Below are positions 40,887 to 43,298 of a stretch of 43,298 nt of DNA, piece by piece (the first letter of the stretch is position 1; each line of letters starts with the position of its first letter). This stretch comes from Breznakibacter sp. (GTDB lineage: Bacteria > Bacteroidota > Bacteroidia > Bacteroidales > Marinilabiliaceae), in assembly GCA_018055415.1 (NCBI GenBank), contig JAGPHP010000004.1:1-43298 (forward strand). Direction: 5' to 3'. A model generated the notes under the pieces. The model was not told the DNA's origin, searched no databases, and saw only the letters and a program-made list of their open reading frames with translations. The position numbers and the translations under genes were made by a program.

Positions 40887-43298
40887 TTAAAGATCAATGT
40901 TTACACCAGCAAGGTAGGTTGCTCCAATTAAATCGGTGATCGCATATTGTCTAGATGCTTTGGTTGCAAAGTTTTTAGCAGATATAAATACGCCGATTTC
41001 TGGTTTGAAATAGTAGCTAATTGTTGCATTTAACAATAAATTGGCTTTTACCGATTCAACAACTTGCTCTGCACCAGTAGTCATTTTAAGTGTTTGAGCA
41101 CCATAGTAGTAACCATTCATGTTAAATTTCCACTTTGTTTTAAGTGTGTAGTTCAGGTTAAAGCCACCATAATATGATGGGGTAGCCTCGTGCTTAAAGT
41201 TAATGGTTGTGTCATTTCTTATGTAACCTGCCGCATCATTAACATAGTAATCTTTTATTTCCGTTTTTTGTACCGTTACAAAAAGATTATAGTCGAAGTT
41301 CTTAAATGGTTGACCGGAGAGAGAAACGGTTGATCCTACCATTACTGGATTTACTTCGGTGTCTATTAATGAAATACCTTTAGTTATAGTAAGTTGTCCA
41401 ATTGCTGGTGGGGCAACAACTCCGCTTTCATCATAACCGCGATTAACTTGAGAAAAAACATCGATATTATTCGTTTCTTGATAATATAGTTCAGCATCAA
41501 TTGAAATTGCATTATTGAATTTATATCGTGCTCCTATTTCGATTTCATCAGTGTTCATTAATTCATAATTTGGTTTTACTGAGTTTTCATTTTGATCTTT
41601 GTGAATGCTTTCAGTTCCAGTATAGGTTATTTCGTAAAATGTTTGTGTTGTTGACTGTGTAATACCTGGCATAGCGGGTGTATAACCAGGGTAAATGACA
41701 GTGAAGTCTGTGAATAGGTTAATCATGAAAGGTGATCGAAAAGCTCTTCCCGCCGATGCTCTCAATAATAAGTCTTCTGTCGCCTTAAATGTATATATCG
41801 CTTGCGGCGATAGTGTAGTTGTGTTTGGATATTCAAATTTGTCGGCTCTCAATGCAAGAATAAATCGAGATTTATTTAATTTGAACTCCCCTCTTAGGTA
41901 AGCACTTAACATCGAATTTCTTCGCTCCCCTTCTTTAGGGACTGATACCATGTTGACATAGTCCCAATCCGTACTGCCTAGAAGGCGACTAGAGTAGCCA
42001 GCAGTTCTGTACGATATTCCTGGTTTTAAGTTAAAGGATTTTGATATTTGCCAATTATAGATTGCGTCTGTATTCCATACATTATATGTGTTTGTAAGAA
42101 TGTCACCAGACCCAAGCGTTTCAAGCTTTCCAAAATTATTATCAATCTCAACAGTGAGATTTTTATACGATATGTTCAGTTGTGAAAATGCATTGTCATC
42201 TGGTTCGCAACTTAATGCAAAGTAATTGTTTGGTGTAAATGCCTTCAATACTGTTGCTTTGTTGTATCCACCTAATAAGTCTATGTTAAGATCATTCTTT
42301 TCATACTTCAAATGTGCGCTAATTCCATATTTCTCAATAGAGTTTTTCGGGTTTGGATATCGTTCGTCTGTGTTGTAATCCCATCCATTTTTTTGAGCGG
42401 CCATGTAATTCGCATCAATAATTGGCCCACCAACGACGTTTCTATATCCAGGGATCACTTGACCTGTAACTGGGTGAATTCCTGTTTCATATACTTTGTC
42501 AACAAAACCTACTCTACCAAGTGATTGATAGTTGCCATTTTCGTCGAATATTTGAGAACCTAGTAAATAATAATCTTCATGGTATCTGTCACGCGTTTCA
42601 TATTGACCTGAAACCCTCACTGAAAAGGGAGTTGTTGTATTGTACGCAACTGACGCACCTGCAATAACAGTGTTTTGGTTGCCCGCTTGAGAGTAGGTGC
42701 CAATTTGAAGTCCTGATTTTCTGTCTGGAGATTTTGTGAAGATATTGATAACCCCAGTCACTGCATTTGGACCATAAAGAGCTGCTGCTGGACCTCGAAT
42801 AATTTCAATTCGATCAATATCGTCAATTGTCACTTGTTGTAACTCCCATGAGATATTTCCCTGATATTCGTTGAACACGATTCGGTTGTTGATCATAATC
42901 AAAGTACTCATATTTGATGTCCAGTTTATCATTCCATTTGGGTCCACGGCATCAAATCCTCTCACGTGAACATCGTAAACACCTGGTGTTTGTTCTCTAA
43001 CAATTACGCCTGGGCAAAGTCGAAGAGCTTCTGGAATGGAGGTTACACCAGCTTTACGGATCTGATCGCCTGTTAAAACGGCCGCGCCTAGTGGAGCATC
43101 AATTAACGACTCTTCCGATCGGGATGCCGATACAATAGCTTGCTGGAGTAGTTCATCTGTTGAAACGCCCATTTTATCTGCTAATGTCATTAAGTCTTCC
43201 AGACTTAAGTCGGTTAGTTGATTGTAGGTGAGTTTTAAAATCTGAGATTTTTTCATTGTAGAAACGTCTAGGGTCTCTTGAGCTTTAAGGGAAGATGA
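40887..43298 (-). CDS. TonB-dependent outer-membrane receptor, N-terminus beyond the window
   Basis: The frame stays open from the stop at 40887 to the window edge. The ATG at 43254-43256 is internal: before it, in frame, come residues SSSLKAQETLDVST, which look like the end of a signal peptide (…LKAQ). The visible protein is about 803 residues. An N-terminal extension with LTDLSLEDLMTLADKM precedes the plug domain (VSASRSEESLIDAPLGAAVL, …IRGPAAALYGPNAVTGVINIF) and a 22-strand-type barrel ending NIDL. It imports a bulky ligand across the outer membrane with TonB energy. The ligand is unknown; no SusD-like partner is seen. Confidence 0.93.
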   Translation of the reverse strand, partial: SSSLKAQETLDVSTMKKSQILKLTYNQLTDLSLEDLMTLADKMGVSTDELLQQAIVSASRSEESLIDAPLGAAVLTGDQIRKAGVTSIPEALRLCPGVIVREQTPGVYDVHVRGFDAVDPNGMINWTSNMSTLIMINNRIVFNEYQGNISWELQQVTIDDIDRIEIIRGPAAALYGPNAVTGVINIFTKSPDRKSGLQIGTYSQAGNQNTVIAGASVAYNTTTPFSVRVSGQYETRDRYHEDYYLLGSQIFDENGNYQSLGRVGFVDKVYETGIHPVTGQVIPGYRNVVGGPIIDANYMAAQKNGWDYNTDERYPNPKNSIEKYGISAHLKYEKNDLNIDLLGGYNKATVLKAFTPNNYFALSCEPDDNAFSQLNISYKNLTVEIDNNFGKLETLGSGDILTNTYNVWNTDAIYNWQISKSFNLKPGISYRTAGYSSRLLGSTDWDYVNMVSVPKEGERRNSMLSAYLRGEFKLNKSRFILALRADKFEYPNTTTLSPQAIYTFKATEDLLLRASAGRAFRSPFMINLFTDFTVIYPGYTPAMPGITQSTTQTFYEITYTGTESIHKDQNENSVKPNYELMNTDEIEIGARYKFNNAISIDAELYYQETNNIDVFSQVNRGYDESGVVAPPAIGQLTITKGISLIDTEVNPVMVGSTVSLSGQPFKNFDYNLFVTVQKTEIKDYYVNDAAGYIRNDTTINFKHEATPSYYGGFNLNYTLKTKWKFNMNGYYYGAQTLKMTTGAEQVVESVKANLLLNATISYYFKPEIGVFISAKNFATKASRQYAITDLIGATYLAGVNIDL

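Noticed and set aside
43254..43256. ATG as the true start of the TonB-dependent receptor
   Set aside because: The frame is open to the window edge and reads the end of a signal peptide (LKAQ) before it; starting here would leave the protein without an export signal.
1..43298. CRISPR arrays, tRNA or rRNA genes, prophage
   Set aside because: None recognised on either strand; repeats seen are palindromic pairs, not spaced direct repeats.

Overview
The window looks like a chromosome segment from an AT-rich anaerobic or facultative member of the Bacteroidota, probably Bacteroidales or a relative. Three things point there: families typical of the phylum (DUF4956, DUF2490, DUF1573, DUF6132, a TlpA lipoprotein with a DUF4369-like N-terminus, a TonB-dependent receptor), several promoters of the Bacteroidota form TTTG-N19-TAnnTTTG, and few Shine-Dalgarno sequences. 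I see no rRNA, tRNA, CRISPR array or phage.

Layout. (1) 1-1212: a cut DUF4956 membrane protein overlapping a DUF2490 beta-barrel. (2) 1450-7587: a full biotin pathway, bioB-(two REP-like palindromes)-bioA-bioF-bioG-bioC-bioD. It is preceded by a small leader-like gene and a strong hairpin that transcription must apparently cross to reach bioB. (3) 7598-8016: a structured, MITE-like element with no transposase. (4) 8189-9112: an SPFH/band 7 protein. (5) 9311-16897: a decaying zone. A membrane protein, a LysE exporter, an outer-membrane-like protein, TspO and an M19 dipeptidase are each broken by one or two small lesions, while a four-PAS histidine kinase, a DUF975 protein and a DUF2892 protein among them stay intact. 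(6) 21194-16963, minus strand: the most interesting locus. In order of transcription it holds a DUF6132 membrane protein, an ArsM-like methyltransferase, a 32-residue peptide gene with three cysteines (short enough to be easily missed), an intercistronic hairpin, a radical SAM/SPASM enzyme, a thioredoxin-thioredoxin reductase fusion and a DUF302 protein. This has the layout of a RiPP (ribosomally made, modified peptide) operon with thiol or metalloid chemistry. A two-cluster ferredoxin is transcribed divergently from it. (7) 21833-40158: mostly housekeeping genes (DUF1573, lpdA, tlpA-meaB-glmM, a Crp/Fnr regulator, ispE, a biotin carrier with a carboxyltransferase, lptF/G, tgt, a glycosyltransferase, an ECF sigma factor, rsmG, rpmH, a PASTA protein, rluD, ddl). 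(8) 40233-43298: a small secreted protein and a TonB-dependent receptor that runs off the right edge; the two share an unusual LxxLxLxxLM motif.

How the genes fit together. The bio operon makes the cofactor that the biotin carrier and carboxyltransferase at 30023-31901 use in acyl-CoA (probably propionyl/methylmalonyl-CoA) metabolism, and MeaB protects the B12-dependent mutase of the same pathway. In region 6 the thioredoxin system could supply electrons or keep thiols reduced for the ArsM-like enzyme and the radical SAM enzyme, with the tiny Cys peptide as the likely substrate. All functions here are read from sequence and family memory; no database search was run.
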